A stretch of 64,000 nucleotides of DNA from Abyssisolibacter fermentans (lineage in GTDB: Bacteria > Bacillota > Clostridia > Tissierellales > MCWD3): assembly GCF_001559865.1 (NCBI RefSeq), contig NZ_LOHE01000068.1:124001-188000 (forward strand), written 5' to 3'. Shown here in pieces: positions 15,308 through 25,302 of this stretch. A program made the position numbers and the translations under genes. Each line of letters starts with the position of its first letter. Positions within the stretch are counted from its first letter, which is position 1. The notes under the pieces are model-generated. The model made no database searches. It was given only the letters and a program-made list of their open reading frames with translations, and was not told the DNA's origin.

Positions 15308-17080
15308 TTATTTAATCTCTTTAAGATTATTAATAATTTTTTCGTCAGGGGTAACATATATAGTACTATTAGTTTTATAAATAACCATACCTGGTTTAGC
15401 ACCATTGGGTTTTTTAACATTCTTTTTTAGAGTATAGTCTATTGGTACATTGCTGGATTGATTACCTTTACTATAGTATGCAGCTAATATAGCTGCTTCT
15501 ATTATTGTTTTCTCAGGTATTTCTGTATTATTAGCTTTTACTATTACATGAGAACCAGCTATTTCTTTAGTATGAAGCCATAAATCTTCTTTTTGAGCTA
15601 GTTTTAAGGTAATATAATCATTTTGATTATTATTTTTACCTACGTATATGTCATACCCTTCAGAAGATATATAATGTCGAGGCTTAGTTGCTTCATTTTT
15701 CTTTTTCTTTTTAGCCTTTTTCTTAGTTTTTTCCTTAATATATCCTTCGTTTAATAGTTCTTCCTTTATTTCGTCAAGTTCTAAAAGATTAGTACAGTTA
15801 TTAATACTATATAGTACATTTTCAAGGTATAAAAGCTCCTGTTTAGTTTTTTCAATTTGCTCAGCAGCATAGATAGCTGTGTTTTTTAATTTGTTATATT
15901 TTTTATAATATTTCTGTGCATTTTGTGCAGGGTATAATTTTTTATCGAGTTTTATATTTATTATTTCTTGGTTTTCGCTATAGTAATTAATACATTCTAG
16001 GTTTGTGTCACCTTTTGATAATTTATAAATATTTGACGTAATTAATTCACCATATATTTTATACTTTTCTCTTTTCTGAGCCTCTAAAACTTGTTGTTGC
16101 TGTTTAGCTAATTTCTTCCTGTTTCTTTCAATTTTATTAGTTATATTTTTTCTTAAATCATAAGAACTCTGTTTTATTCTCTCTGACAAATCCCTTTGCG
16201 TATAATATGTTTGCAATATTTTGCTCATTGACGTATCAGTTATAAATATATCATTGTGATACTGTTTTAGATTTATAGCTGAAAAAGCTATAATGGTGTC
16301 ATCATTTTTGACAATTGTAGGTTCATAAGTATTGTTATTGATTTGATTTAACAATTTATCAAATGAAATATTTAATTTATCTAAAGATTTAATATCAAGC
16401 TCAGCAATAGGGGTATTATATTCTATACCAGCATCAAAGCATATTTCTCTAGCTACAAGTGGACTTATCCCCATAAAGCTTTTGTATATATATTTATATA
16501 TTTCTAAGCTATAGTATTCAGTTGGTATATTTGAAAAGAAATTATGGTTAATAGTTGTTAATGGATTTATTTTATTTTGTGATGGTGGTAATGAATAGCT
16601 CATTCCAGGGAGAACTTGTCTAATGGTACTTATATCAGGATAGATTCTCTTGATAGCATCTATTATTTTATCACCGTTTTTTTCCACAAGAATTATATTA
16701 CTGTGTTTACCCATTATTTCTACTATTAATCGTTTTTCGGTAAGCTCACCTAGTTCGTTTACACCTTTAACATCAAAGTAGATAATTCGTTCAAACTCAG
16801 GTTGGCTGATGTTTACTATACGCGTACCTTGTAAATGTTTTCTTAAAAGCATACAAAACATAGGAGGGCTTATAGGGTTTGATTTTGAAATATTAGTTAA
16901 GTGTATACGTGTATTATTGCTGCTAGCTGATATCAATAATTTATATTTATTTTTTTTACTATGAATATTTAAGTGTATTTCATCCTTTTCAGGCTGATAT
17001 ACTTTATCTATTTTTGCATTGACAAGCTTAGTATTAAATTCATCTACTAAAGCATGAATAACAATTCCATCTAAAGACAT
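15308..17080 (-). CDS. rqcH: RqcH (NFACT family), ribosome quality-control alanine-tailing factor
   Basis: The 590-residue protein has NFACT-N at 1-200 (MSLDGIVIHALVDEFN, QPEKDEIHLNIH, CMLLRKHLQG), central helices and coiled coil (about 290-440, NKIERNRKKLAKQQQQV), a Lys-rich patch KKKAKKKKKNE and NFACT-R at about 465-560 (SSEGYDIYVGKNNNQNDYIT, LWLHTKEIAGSHVIVK). RqcH binds split 50S subunits carrying peptidyl-tRNA and directs C-terminal Ala tailing. Older annotation calls it fibronectin-binding protein. ATG follows GGAGG on the minus strand. Confidence 0.94.
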   Translation of the reverse strand: MSLDGIVIHALVDEFNTKLVNAKIDKVYQPEKDEIHLNIHSKKNKYKLLISASSNNTRIHLTNISKSNPISPPMFCMLLRKHLQGTRIVNISQPEFERIIYFDVKGVNELGELTEKRLIVEIMGKHSNIILVEKNGDKIIDAIKRIYPDISTIRQVLPGMSYSLPPSQNKINPLTTINHNFFSNIPTEYYSLEIYKYIYKSFMGISPLVAREICFDAGIEYNTPIAELDIKSLDKLNISFDKLLNQINNNTYEPTIVKNDDTIIAFSAINLKQYHNDIFITDTSMSKILQTYYTQRDLSERIKQSSYDLRKNITNKIERNRKKLAKQQQQVLEAQKREKYKIYGELITSNIYKLSKGDTNLECINYYSENQEIINIKLDKKLYPAQNAQKYYKKYNKLKNTAIYAAEQIEKTKQELLYLENVLYSINNCTNLLELDEIKEELLNEGYIKEKTKKKAKKKKKNEATKPRHYISSEGYDIYVGKNNNQNDYITLKLAQKEDLWLHTKEIAGSHVIVKANNTEIPEKTIIEAAILAAYYSKGNQSSNVPIDYTLKKNVKKPNGAKPGMVIYKTNSTIYVTPDEKIINNLKEIK

Positions 17081-17103
17081 TCTTTGAAACCTCCAAAATT
17101 TAT

Positions 17104-17140
17104 TAACTCAGATTATTCATATATATGAATAATGAAGTTT
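17104..17140. repeat. Minimal (solo-palindrome) copy of the inverted-end repeat family
   Basis: AACTCAGATTATTCATA at 17104-17120 runs directly into TATATGAATAATGAAGTTT, so two facing ends of the family meet with nothing between. It sits in the 58-bp gap between the M20 gene and rqcH, overlapping the end of the M20 gene. Confidence 0.55.
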
Positions 17141-18281
17141 AATCAAAAGCATTAAGTTCCTTACATATTTTAATATATACTTCTATTCCCTTAATTAATA
17201 TTTCTTCATTAAAATTGAAATAGCAACTGTGAAGTGGATAAGTATAACCTAATTCTTCATTTTTAGAACCTAACATGAAAAAGAAACCGGGTACTCTTTC
17301 TTGATAATATGAGAAATCTTCTGCTATCATTATTGGTTCTAGTAAGTGTTTTTCATTATTAGTTAAGCATTTGTCTAGGATATCATATAGCGTTTTATCA
17401 TTAACAACAGGAGGATACATATCTCTATATTCTATATCAATATTAATGTTGTACATTTTTTCTAACCCATCATTTATTGTTGACATTCTTTGCTTTATTA
17501 AATCATAAACTTTATTATCAAAAGCTCTGATAGTGCCTTCCATTTTCACAGTATTAGCAATAATATTTCTTGCTTCACCTCCATATATTTTGCCTATAGT
17601 TATAACTGAACCTTGATTAGGATTAACATTTCTGCTAACAATACTTTGATAAATTGATATTAGTTGAGATGCTATATATATTCCATCAATTGCAGTATGA
17701 GGCATTGCTCCATGTCCACTTTTCGCTCTTATTGTGATATCAAATTCTCCAGTTTTAGCCATTATTGGACCGTAATTAATTCCTATTTTTCCTTCATCTA
17801 TTGTGGGTAATAGATGGAGTCCAAATATAGCAGAAACGTTGTATTTCTCTAATATTCCAGCTTCTACAATATCTTTAGCACCGCCGGGGCCTTCTTCTGC
17901 AGGTTGGAAAATTAAGATTATATTTTTTGTAAATGATTTTATGGTTGAGATATATTTTGCAAAGCCTAGAAGTATGGACATATGTCCATCATGTCCACAT
18001 GCGTGCATTTTTCCTTCATGTTTTGAACTATAGTCTACTTTTGTTTTTTCTTTTACATTTAGACCGTCCATGTCAGCTCTAAATGCGATAGATTCTAAAT
18101 TTGGTTGAAAATTCAAATAAGCTATAACACCTGTATTAGCACAAGATTCAAAACTAAAACCATATTCAGTCAATTTCATTTTAACATATTTTGATGTTTT
18201 AATTTCTTCAAATCCTGTTTCAGGAATTTCATGAAGAGTTTGTCTGATATTTTTAACTTCTGAAATAAGATTATTTTGCAT
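17139..18281 (-). CDS. M20 family metallopeptidase / amidohydrolase
   Basis: The 380-residue protein fits the IAA-amino-acid hydrolase/hippurate hydrolase group of M20D enzymes. Seen: RQTLHEIPETGFEE, FRADMDGLNVKEKT, the metal site MHACGHDGHMSILLGFA, PAEEGPGGAKDIVEAG with the catalytic Glu pair, FGLHLLPTIDEG, and the dimer domain AKSGHGAMPHTAIDG. It removes an acyl group from N-acyl amino acids or similar compounds; the natural substrate is unknown. ATG follows GGAGGT; rqcH lies 58 bases downstream on the same strand. Confidence 0.9.
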   Translation of the reverse strand: MQNNLISEVKNIRQTLHEIPETGFEEIKTSKYVKMKLTEYGFSFESCANTGVIAYLNFQPNLESIAFRADMDGLNVKEKTKVDYSSKHEGKMHACGHDGHMSILLGFAKYISTIKSFTKNIILIFQPAEEGPGGAKDIVEAGILEKYNVSAIFGLHLLPTIDEGKIGINYGPIMAKTGEFDITIRAKSGHGAMPHTAIDGIYIASQLISIYQSIVSRNVNPNQGSVITIGKIYGGEARNIIANTVKMEGTIRAFDNKVYDLIKQRMSTINDGLEKMYNINIDIEYRDMYPPVVNDKTLYDILDKCLTNNEKHLLEPIMIAEDFSYYQERVPGFFFMLGSKNEELGYTYPLHSCYFNFNEEILIKGIEVYIKICKELNAFD

Positions 18282-18398
18282 AATATTACCTCCAATTTTC
18301 TACGATAAATATGACGTATTTATATATCTTTATCCTTGATTATTTGCATAACTTAAAATATTATTAAAATATTTTGTGTTCAAGTATAATTATGTTCT

Positions 18399-18427
18399 AT
18401 TATAGCATGTATCAATGGTTGTGTAAA
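18399..18427 (-). promoter_or_regulatory. Promoter for the M20-rqcH transcript
   Basis: On the minus strand TTTACA (18422-18427) and TATAAT (18399-18404) are 17 bases apart, about 118 bases upstream of the M20 start. The remaining 18428-18752 before yicC is AT-rich, with a possible TATAAT at 18545-18550 on plus but no clear -35 and no gene. Confidence 0.6.
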
Positions 18428-18765
18428 AATATAGTTTATAGATTAATATATTTATTATTTATAATTATGAGAAGTGATATATTTGGATTGTAGGATAAGC
18501 TATTGCAATTTATGAAAAAATTAGTATTATATCAACAAATAGAGTATAATGTTTATATAAAATTAAATGTTAAGAAATCGTAACAATAGATAGCTTTAAT
18601 TAATTAAAATGTTGTATTATATTATAGGAGATATAATATGATAAAGATAGATATAACTTAGAATTTTATTAAGTAAGAAGAAAAATTAGCACATAAAGTC
18701 TTAAAAATTAGTTTTAGCTAAACGAGTTAACTTGCAAATGAGAATATTTTTTGGAGGATGAAAAA

Positions 18766-19647
18766 ATGATTAAAAGCATGACTGGGTTTGGACGGGGAGA
18801 AAGTAGCGATAATAAAAGAAGATTTACTGTAGAAATAAGAGCTATTAACCATAAATATAATGATATAATAGTCAAAAAACCTAAGACTCTAAATTATTTA
18901 GAAGAAAGAATAAAGAAAACTGTAAAAGAGAAGATGAGCAGAGGTAGAATAGAAATATTTGTTTCAATGGAAAACATTAGTGATGAAGATGTATTTGTTA
19001 AGCCAGATGTATTATTAGCCAAATCTTACAAAAGTGCTTTAGATGTTTTAGCTGATGAGTTAAATATTAATAATGATGTTACCATATCTTCAATTATGAG
19101 ATTTCAAGATATTTTTAGAATAGAAAAAGCAGAGGAAGACGAGGAAGAAATTTGGTTATGTTTATCTATAGCGGTTAAGAATGCGATAAATGAAGTTTTA
19201 CATATGAGAACCGTTGAAGGAGAAAAATTAGCTGAAGATATAGTTAATAGATCTAATATAATTAAAGCTTATGTTAAGGAAATAGAAAAATTTTCAGATG
19301 AAGTTATTATTGAATATAAGACAAAGCTTAGGGATAGAATAAAAGAACTTCTTGATAATGTTTGTGAAATTGATGAAAACAAGCTTGCTAATGAGGTTGC
19401 TTTTTATGCAGATAGAAGTAATATAACTGAAGAAATTGTAAGATTATATAGTCATATTGAACAATTATTAAACACTATAAAATCTGATAAATCCGTTGGA
19501 AGAAAATTAGATTTTATTATACAAGAAATGAATAGAGAAGCTAATACTATAGGTTCAAAATCTGCTGATATAAAAATAACTAATTTAGTTGTAGAAATTA
19601 AAAGTGAATTAGAAAAAATCAGAGAACAAGTTCAAAATATAGAATAG
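18766..19647 (+). CDS. yicC: YicC family endoribonuclease-like protein
   Basis: A 293-residue YicC with the family N-terminus [37 protein letters not shown], the central acidic stretch AEEDEEE and the C-terminal [20 protein letters not shown] and [20 protein letters not shown]. YicC of E. coli is an RNase acting on RNA such as RyhB; the activity here is by family. ATG 18766 lies 8 bases after GGAGG (18753-18757). It heads the conserved yicC-remA-gmk-rpoZ-coaBC-priA run. Confidence 0.92.
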   Translation: MIKSMTGFGRGESSDNKRRFTVEIRAINHKYNDIIVKKPKTLNYLEERIKKTVKEKMSRGRIEIFVSMENISDEDVFVKPDVLLAKSYKSALDVLADELNINNDVTISSIMRFQDIFRIEKAEEDEEEIWLCLSIAVKNAINEVLHMRTVEGEKLAEDIVNRSNIIKAYVKEIEKFSDEVIIEYKTKLRDRIKELLDNVCEIDENKLANEVAFYADRSNITEEIVRLYSHIEQLLNTIKSDKSVGRKLDFIIQEMNREANTIGSKSADIKITNLVVEIKSELEKIREQVQNIE

Positions 19648-19661
19648 AGGAGGTAATTGAG

Positions 19662-19931
19662 TTGGCTATTAAGTTAGTTAATATAGGTTTTGGGAATATA
19701 GTTTCAGCTAGTAGAATAGTAGCAATTGTTAGTCCTGAATCAGCTCCAATAAAGAGAATAATTCAAGAAGCTCGAGATAGGGGTATGCTAATTGATGCAA
19801 CATATGGAAGAAGGACTAGAGCAGTTGTTATAACTGATAGTGACCATATAATATTATCCGCCGTTCAACCAGAGACTGTTGCTCATAGGTTAAATGGTAA
19901 AGAAGGTCTGTCAGAACCCAGCAGGGAGTAA
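19662..19931 (+). CDS. remA: RemA/DUF370 family DNA-binding regulator
   Basis: An 89-residue RemA. In Bacillus subtilis RemA forms DNA-binding oligomers that activate matrix and osmoprotection genes. Seen: [44 protein letters not shown] and [13 protein letters not shown], all family signatures. TTG start behind GAGGAGGT (19648-19655). Position between yicC and gmk is the conserved one. Confidence 0.93.
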   Translation: MAIKLVNIGFGNIVSASRIVAIVSPESAPIKRIIQEARDRGMLIDATYGRRTRAVVITDSDHIILSAVQPETVAHRLNGKEGLSEPSRE

Positions 19932-19946
19932 GGAAGGAGTCATTCA

Positions 19947-20528
19947 ATGAAGAAAGGATTATTAATAGTGGTATCAGGACCTTCTGGAGTAGGTAAAGGT
20001 ACAATATGCAATACATTAATTAATAAAAATAAAGATATATATATGTCTGTTTCTGCAACTACAAGAAAGCCTAGAAATGGAGAAATACATGGGAAATCAT
20101 ATTATTTTTTAAGTGAAGAAGATTTCAAACAAAAAATAAAAAATGATGAGTTTATTGAATATGCAAAAGTATTTAATAATTATTATGGTACATTAAAAAG
20201 TGTTATAATGGAAAAAATTGAAGCTGGAAAGAATGTGTTACTAGAGATAGATGTTCAAGGTGCATTACAGGTAAAGGAAAAATATAAAGAAGCAGTAATG
20301 ATATTTATTTTACCACCGTCATTAGAAGTATTAAAAGAAAGAATAATTGGTAGAGGTTCTGAAAATGATAAAACTCTAAATATTAGACTAAATGAAGCAC
20401 AAAATGAAATTGATATGCTTCATAATTATAATTATAGTGTTAAAAATGCAGATTTAAAAACAGCTTGTAAACAAGTAGAAGCTATTATTATAGCTGAAAC
20501 TTGCAAAATAAAAATAAAAAAACAATAA
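19947..20528 (+). CDS. gmk: Guanylate kinase
   Basis: Phosphorylates GMP to GDP with ATP. The 193 residues include the P-loop VVSGPSGVGKGTICN, the GMP-binding SVSATTRKPRNGEIHGKSYY, VLLEIDVQGALQVK and IFILPPSLEVLKERI with the lid GRGSEND. Normal length. RBS AAGGAG at 19932-19937. The next gene is rpoZ, as usual. Confidence 0.96.
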   Translation: MKKGLLIVVSGPSGVGKGTICNTLINKNKDIYMSVSATTRKPRNGEIHGKSYYFLSEEDFKQKIKNDEFIEYAKVFNNYYGTLKSVIMEKIEAGKNVLLEIDVQGALQVKEKYKEAVMIFILPPSLEVLKERIIGRGSENDKTLNIRLNEAQNEIDMLHNYNYSVKNADLKTACKQVEAIIIAETCKIKIKKQ

Positions 20529-20546
20529 ACTAGGAGGTTTGGAATT

Positions 20547-20753
20547 ATGTTATATCCTTCAATGAGTGATATGTTAAAAAAAGTAGATAGTAGGTATACA
20601 TTAGTTATGGCAGTTTCTAAGAGAGCTAGACAAATAATTGATGGTGATGATGTATATACCAGAGTTAATTCAACTAAGCCTGTTACTTTAGCATTGCATG
20701 AGGTATCAGAGGATAAGATTAGTATAAATAATAAAAATGACATTATTAAGTAA
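20547..20753 (+). CDS. rpoZ: RNA polymerase omega subunit
   Basis: A 68-residue omega subunit that helps beta-prime folding and assembly. Seen: MLYPSMSDMLKKVDSRYTLV, MAVSKRARQI and KPVTLALHEVSEDKI, the conserved helical core. RBS AGGAGG at 20532-20537. coaBC starts 15 bases after its stop. Confidence 0.94.
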   Translation: MLYPSMSDMLKKVDSRYTLVMAVSKRARQIIDGDDVYTRVNSTKPVTLALHEVSEDKISINNKNDIIK

Positions 20754-20767
20754 GCGGGTGAGAAGAT

Positions 20768-21967
20768 ATGTTAAAAGGAAAAGATATAGTAATAGGAGTG
20801 ACTGGTGGAATTGCTGCATATAAAGCAGTTGATGTTGTAAGCAAATTAATAAAACTCAACGCTAATGTAGATGTTATAATGACTGAAGCTGCTACAAAAT
20901 TTGTTACTCCATTAACATTCCAGTCTTTAGCTCATAATCCAGTAGTAGTAGACATGTTTAGAGAACCAGTAAGCTGGGATATAGAACATATTGCACTAGC
21001 TAAAAAAGCTGATATTTTTTTAGTAGTTCCTGCAACTGCTAATATTATAGGTAAAATAGCTCATGGTATTGCAGATGATATGCTTAGTACTACAATTATG
21101 GCTTCAAAAGCTAAGAAAATAATAGTGCCTGCTATGAATACTAACATGTATAAGAATGTTATTGTCCAGGAGAACATAGAAAAACTTAAAAGCTTGGACT
21201 ATAAATTCATTAATCCAATAAGTGGTAAATTAGCATGTGGTGATATTGGAGAAGGTAAACTTCCTGATCCACAGGATATTATAGATCAAATATTAGAAAT
21301 TATAAAAAATGATGAAAGTAACAAAGACTTACTTGATAAAAAAGTTTTAGTTACTGCCGGAGCAACTATAGCTCCATTAGATCCTGTAAGATATTTAACA
21401 AATCATTCAAGTGGAAAAATGGGTTATGAAATTGCCAAAGAAGCTAAAAGAAGAGGTGCAAAAGTAATATTAGTTAGTGGCCATACAACACAAAATAAGA
21501 TAGATGGTATAGAAACTATTTATATAGATACCACTGAAGAAATGTTAGAACAAGTAAAAATGCATTTTGATGATGCTGATATGGTAATAAAAGCTGCTGC
21601 TCCACTTGATTATAGACCTAAAATTGTAAACGATAATAAGATTAAAAAAGAAGATGGTGGTTTAAATGTAGAATTTGTTAAAACACCTGATATTTTGAAA
21701 ACTTTAGGACAAATGAAAAAAGAACAAGTATTAGTTGGGTTTGCAGCTGAAACACAAGAATTACTAAAAAATGCACAAAAAAAATTAGAACAAAAAAATT
21801 TAGATTTTATAGTTGCAAATGATGTTTCAAAAAAAGGAGCAGGCTTTAAGGAGAATACAAATATTGTAACAATTATAGATAAAAATGGTTCAAAGGCATA
21901 TTCGATTATGGAAAAGAGCAAAATAGCAAAGATAATCGTTGATAAAGCATGTAAATATCTTAAATAA
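20768..21967 (+). CDS. coaBC: Bifunctional phosphopantothenoylcysteine decarboxylase / phosphopantothenate-cysteine ligase
   Basis: Two consecutive steps of coenzyme A synthesis. The 399 residues carry the FMN decarboxylase domain (GVTGGIAAYKAVDVVSKL, ATANIIGKIAHGIADD, PAMNTNMY, SGKLACGDIGEGKLPDP) to about residue 185, then the CTP-dependent ligase domain (VTAGATIAPLDPVRYLTNHS, KAAAPLDYRP, VGFAAETQE). The pathway's next enzyme, coaD, is at 42090. Normal length, ATG behind GGTGAGAAG. Confidence 0.96.
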   Translation: MLKGKDIVIGVTGGIAAYKAVDVVSKLIKLNANVDVIMTEAATKFVTPLTFQSLAHNPVVVDMFREPVSWDIEHIALAKKADIFLVVPATANIIGKIAHGIADDMLSTTIMASKAKKIIVPAMNTNMYKNVIVQENIEKLKSLDYKFINPISGKLACGDIGEGKLPDPQDIIDQILEIIKNDESNKDLLDKKVLVTAGATIAPLDPVRYLTNHSSGKMGYEIAKEAKRRGAKVILVSGHTTQNKIDGIETIYIDTTEEMLEQVKMHFDDADMVIKAAAPLDYRPKIVNDNKIKKEDGGLNVEFVKTPDILKTLGQMKKEQVLVGFAAETQELLKNAQKKLEQKNLDFIVANDVSKKGAGFKENTNIVTIIDKNGSKAYSIMEKSKIAKIIVDKACKYLK

Positions 21968-21976
21968 GGCATATGA

Positions 21977-22115
21977 AAAAAATAAACAAGTCAGATTGCG
22001 AAGTGATTTTGATTGCTTTCTAGGCACTCAATCATGTGCATACTCACTGTATGTAAGTGATTGAGTAACAACGAAAAAAATTAAAAGCACGAGTAAGATG
22101 CCTAGTTTATTTTTT
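21977..22115. repeat. 139-bp nested palindromic element
   Basis: AAAAAATAAAC (21977-21987) and GTTTATTTTTT (22105-22115) are perfect inverted ends. Inside, CTAGGCA (22020-22026) matches TGCCTAG (22099-22105), and ACTCAATCA matches TGATTGAGT around a CATAC/GTATG inner stem (22026-22066). It lies after coaBC and might also work as a terminator. It differs from the AACCC-ended family. Confidence 0.6.
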
Positions 22116-22141
22116 GAATGTACCTAAACTAAATGCATAGG

Positions 22142-22176
22142 ACTGACTCATAATTCAATATTGAGTCAGTTTCTTT
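22142..22176 (+). terminator. Probable terminator after coaBC
   Basis: ACTGACTCA (22142-22150) pairs with TGAGTCAGT (22162-22170), followed by TTCTTT. The remainder up to priA is AT-rich with no supported feature. Confidence 0.6.
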
Positions 22177-22353
22177 AGAGAAATTTTAAAAATAGAAAGT
22201 GGGCATGAGATATTTAAATGAAATTAATAACCAAATTCATTATATTATTTTGAAGTTGGAATCTTATATTTGAATATAAAAACAAGTTCAAAAACTATGT
22301 TAGTACGTATGAATAATACGACATAATATATATTGTTATTGAAAGGAAAGCTT

Positions 22354-24843
22354 ATGAAAAAAAATCGTTATGCTCAGGTTATAGTAGATAATAAACATAT
22401 TAATACTGATATTCTTTATACTTATATTATACCAGAAGACTTAAAGCAGGTAATAGATATTGGGCTTAGAGTATTTGTTCCCTTTGGAAAAAGCAAGGGA
22501 AAGTTATTAGAAGGTATAATAATTAATATAAAAGATGATTGTGATGTAGCAGATAATAAGCTTAAAAAAATATACTCTATAGTTGATTATCAAAAAGTAT
22601 TAAATGAAAGCCAAATCAAGCTAGGGCTATGGATGAAAGAATATTATTTATCTAAATATATAGATGTATTCAGAGCAATGATTCCTTCAGGAATTAAAGC
22701 TAAGGTTGAGAAAAATATAGTTTTAAATAAAGAAAAGAATTATAATGAATACATCTTGTCTGATAAAGAAAAAAAAATAATTAATTACTTATTTGAATAT
22801 AAACTTGTTAAGTTAAGTACTTTAAAAAAAGAATTAAATATATCGAATATTAATTTAGTATTGAATTCACTTAAAAGTAAAGAGTTAATAATTATTGATA
22901 ACATAGAAAAAAAAGGAATTAAAAAATTATACGAAAAGATAATTAGTATCAATACAAAAGATTATAGTATAGAACAATTAGACCAGTTAATTTCTAAGAA
23001 TGCTAGAAGGCAAAGAGAAATTATTGAATATTTAAAAGCAAAGGAACATATTAGCCAAAAAGAATTGATAAAAGATTTAAATATTGGTTTAGGGAGCATT
23101 AAGTCATTAGAAAAAAAAGGGTTTATTAAGATTGATATTAGTGAAATTAATAGAAATCCGATAAAGAAAAAATATGAAAGAAGCCAAAAATTAGACTTAA
23201 ACGTAGAACAAAAAAAATGTCTGTTTGAGATATGGCAGGACATAAATGCACCATCATCTGAGAGTGAAACATTTCTAATACATGGAATTACTGGTAGTGG
23301 TAAAACTGAAGTTTATATGCAACTTATTGAAAAAATGCTTCAAAAGGGAAAGGATAGCATCGTATTAGTTCCTGAAATATCATTGACACCGCAAACAGTT
23401 GAACGATTTGTATCAAGGTTTGGTGATAATGTTGCTGTTATTCATAGTAGACTTTCACAAGGAGAAAAGTACGATCAATGGCGTAGAATAAAAGAAAGTA
23501 AGGTTAAAATTGTTGTTGGAGCAAGATCTGCTGTATTTTCACCGTTTAACAATTTAGGTCTTATTATTATAGATGAAGAACATGAATCAAGTTATAAATC
23601 TAGCAGCGATCCTAAATATAGTACTATTGAAGTAGCACAAAAAAGATGTGAGTTAGAACAAGCTTATTTACTATTGGGATCAGCAACGCCTTCGTTAGAG
23701 ACTTATTATAAAAGTAAAATAGGTCAAATTAAACTATTAGAAATGAAAAATAGAGCTAATAACAGACGATTACCTGAGGTAACTATTGTAGATATGAAAA
23801 ATGAACTTTCTGGTGGTAATAAGTCGTTTTTAAGCATTCAGTTATATAACGAAATCAAAGTAAATTTAGAAAAAAAGGAGCAAACTATATTATTTTTAAA
23901 TAGAAGAGGCTTTTCAACATTTGTTTCATGTAGAAGCTGTGGTTATGTTGTAAAATGTAAGAATTGTGATATATCTATGACTTACCATGCAAATAAGAAT
24001 ATGTTAATGTGTCATTATTGTGGCTCAGCAGTTAAAGCACCTCGTATTTGTCCTCAGTGTGGTAGCAAATATATAAAATATTTTGGAACAGGTACTGAAA
24101 AAATTGAAGAAGCAATAAAAAAATATTTTCCTAAAGCAAAAGTTGCAAGAATGGATAATGATACAACTAGTAAAAAAGGAAGTCATGAAGCCATATTGGA
24201 AAGAGTTAAGAATAATGATATAGATATACTTATCGGAACTCAGATGATTACTAAAGGATTAGATTTTCCAAATGTTACATTAGTAGGTATACTTGCTGCA
24301 GATATGTCATTGAATTTACCCGATTTTAGAGCTTCTGAAAGGACTTTTCAGTTAATAACCCAAGTTAGTGGAAGAGCTGGTAGAGGTAAGAGGTTGGGAA
24401 GAGTTATTTTGCAAACTTATGAACCTGAACATTATGCAGTACTTTTATCCAAAAAACAAGACTATGTTGAATTTTATAATAATGAAATATTAATAAGAAA
24501 AGAATTTGGCTATCCACCATTTAAAAATATAATAAATATAGTATTGAGAAGCAAAAACGAAGAAGTTGTTAAGAAAGAAGTTATTAGCTTTAAGCAAAAA
24601 TTAGTGTATAATATTAATAGTAAAATAAGTGATAATAAAAATTACGAGATAATAGGACCTGTACCAGCTTCAATATACAGAGTAAAGGGATTTTACAGAT
24701 GGCAGTTATTGATAAAACTAAATGATAAAGAATTGCAGTTAATAAAAAATATTATTTACGAAGAGTACAAGAACTATATAAAAAATAAATTGTGTAATGA
24801 AATATTATTTAATATAGATATTAATCCATATTCTATGATGTAG
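22354..24843 (+). CDS. priA: Primosomal protein N' (PriA helicase)
   Basis: Replication-restart helicase that loads the replisome at stalled forks. 829 residues from ATG 22354 (AAAGGA 7 bases before; the in-frame start at 22333 has none). Seen: Walker A GITGSGKTEVYMQL, VGARSAVFSPF, Walker B IIDEEHESSYK, GSATPSLETYY, two zinc-binding groups in CRSCGYVVKCKNCDISM and CHYCGSAVKAPRICPQCGSK, and the helicase motif TQMITKGLDFPNV with QVSGRAGRG. All motifs intact. Confidence 0.96.
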   Translation: MKKNRYAQVIVDNKHINTDILYTYIIPEDLKQVIDIGLRVFVPFGKSKGKLLEGIIINIKDDCDVADNKLKKIYSIVDYQKVLNESQIKLGLWMKEYYLSKYIDVFRAMIPSGIKAKVEKNIVLNKEKNYNEYILSDKEKKIINYLFEYKLVKLSTLKKELNISNINLVLNSLKSKELIIIDNIEKKGIKKLYEKIISINTKDYSIEQLDQLISKNARRQREIIEYLKAKEHISQKELIKDLNIGLGSIKSLEKKGFIKIDISEINRNPIKKKYERSQKLDLNVEQKKCLFEIWQDINAPSSESETFLIHGITGSGKTEVYMQLIEKMLQKGKDSIVLVPEISLTPQTVERFVSRFGDNVAVIHSRLSQGEKYDQWRRIKESKVKIVVGARSAVFSPFNNLGLIIIDEEHESSYKSSSDPKYSTIEVAQKRCELEQAYLLLGSATPSLETYYKSKIGQIKLLEMKNRANNRRLPEVTIVDMKNELSGGNKSFLSIQLYNEIKVNLEKKEQTILFLNRRGFSTFVSCRSCGYVVKCKNCDISMTYHANKNMLMCHYCGSAVKAPRICPQCGSKYIKYFGTGTEKIEEAIKKYFPKAKVARMDNDTTSKKGSHEAILERVKNNDIDILIGTQMITKGLDFPNVTLVGILAADMSLNLPDFRASERTFQLITQVSGRAGRGKRLGRVILQTYEPEHYAVLLSKKQDYVEFYNNEILIRKEFGYPPFKNIINIVLRSKNEEVVKKEVISFKQKLVYNINSKISDNKNYEIIGPVPASIYRVKGFYRWQLLIKLNDKELQLIKNIIYEEYKNYIKNKLCNEILFNIDINPYSMM

Positions 24844-24855
24844 GAGGTTTATAAA

Positions 24856-25302
24856 ATGGCTTTAAGACAATTAAGATTTGAAGGAGATCCCATATTAAGG
24901 AAAAAATGTAGAGAGGTTAGTAAAATTGACTCAAAAATTTTAACACTATTAAATGATATGGCCGAGACAATGGCTAAAGAAGATGGTGTGGGTTTAGCAG
25001 GTCCTCAAGTAGGGATATTGAAAAGAGTTGTTACTATTGATGTAGGTGAAGGTGTTATAAAATTAATTAATCCTGAAATAATATATCAAGAAGGTGAAGT
25101 TTTAGATTATGAGGGATGTTTAAGTGTACCTGGAAAATCAGGTAAAGTAATAAGACCTCATATAGTTAAAGCGAAATACATGGATATAGAGGGTAAAGAA
25201 AGAATAATAGAGGGTCAAGGATTATTGGCTAGAGCATTATGTCATGAGATTGATCATCTAGATGGAATACTTTATATAGATAAGGCAATTGATGAACACT
25301 GA
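24856..25302 (+). CDS. def: Peptide deformylase
   Basis: Fe/Zn hydrolase that removes the N-formyl group from nascent proteins. The 148 residues have all three motifs: [17 protein letters not shown] and the metal-binding [16 protein letters not shown] at 24842-24846. The stop codon TGA falls in CACTGATTATTTATATAA, the left end of the inverted-end repeat at 25295-25521, so the last codons appear to border or belong to the insertion. fmt follows after the repeat. Confidence 0.95.
   Translation: MALRQLRFEGDPILRKKCREVSKIDSKILTLLNDMAETMAKEDGVGLAGPQVGILKRVVTIDVGEGVIKLINPEIIYQEGEVLDYEGCLSVPGKSGKVIRPHIVKAKYMDIEGKERIIEGQGLLARALCHEIDHLDGILYIDKAIDEH

Noticed and set aside
18428-18752. A small ORF or RNA gene before yicC
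   Set aside because: The ATG at about 18639 opens only seven codons, and no stable stem with a T tract was seen.
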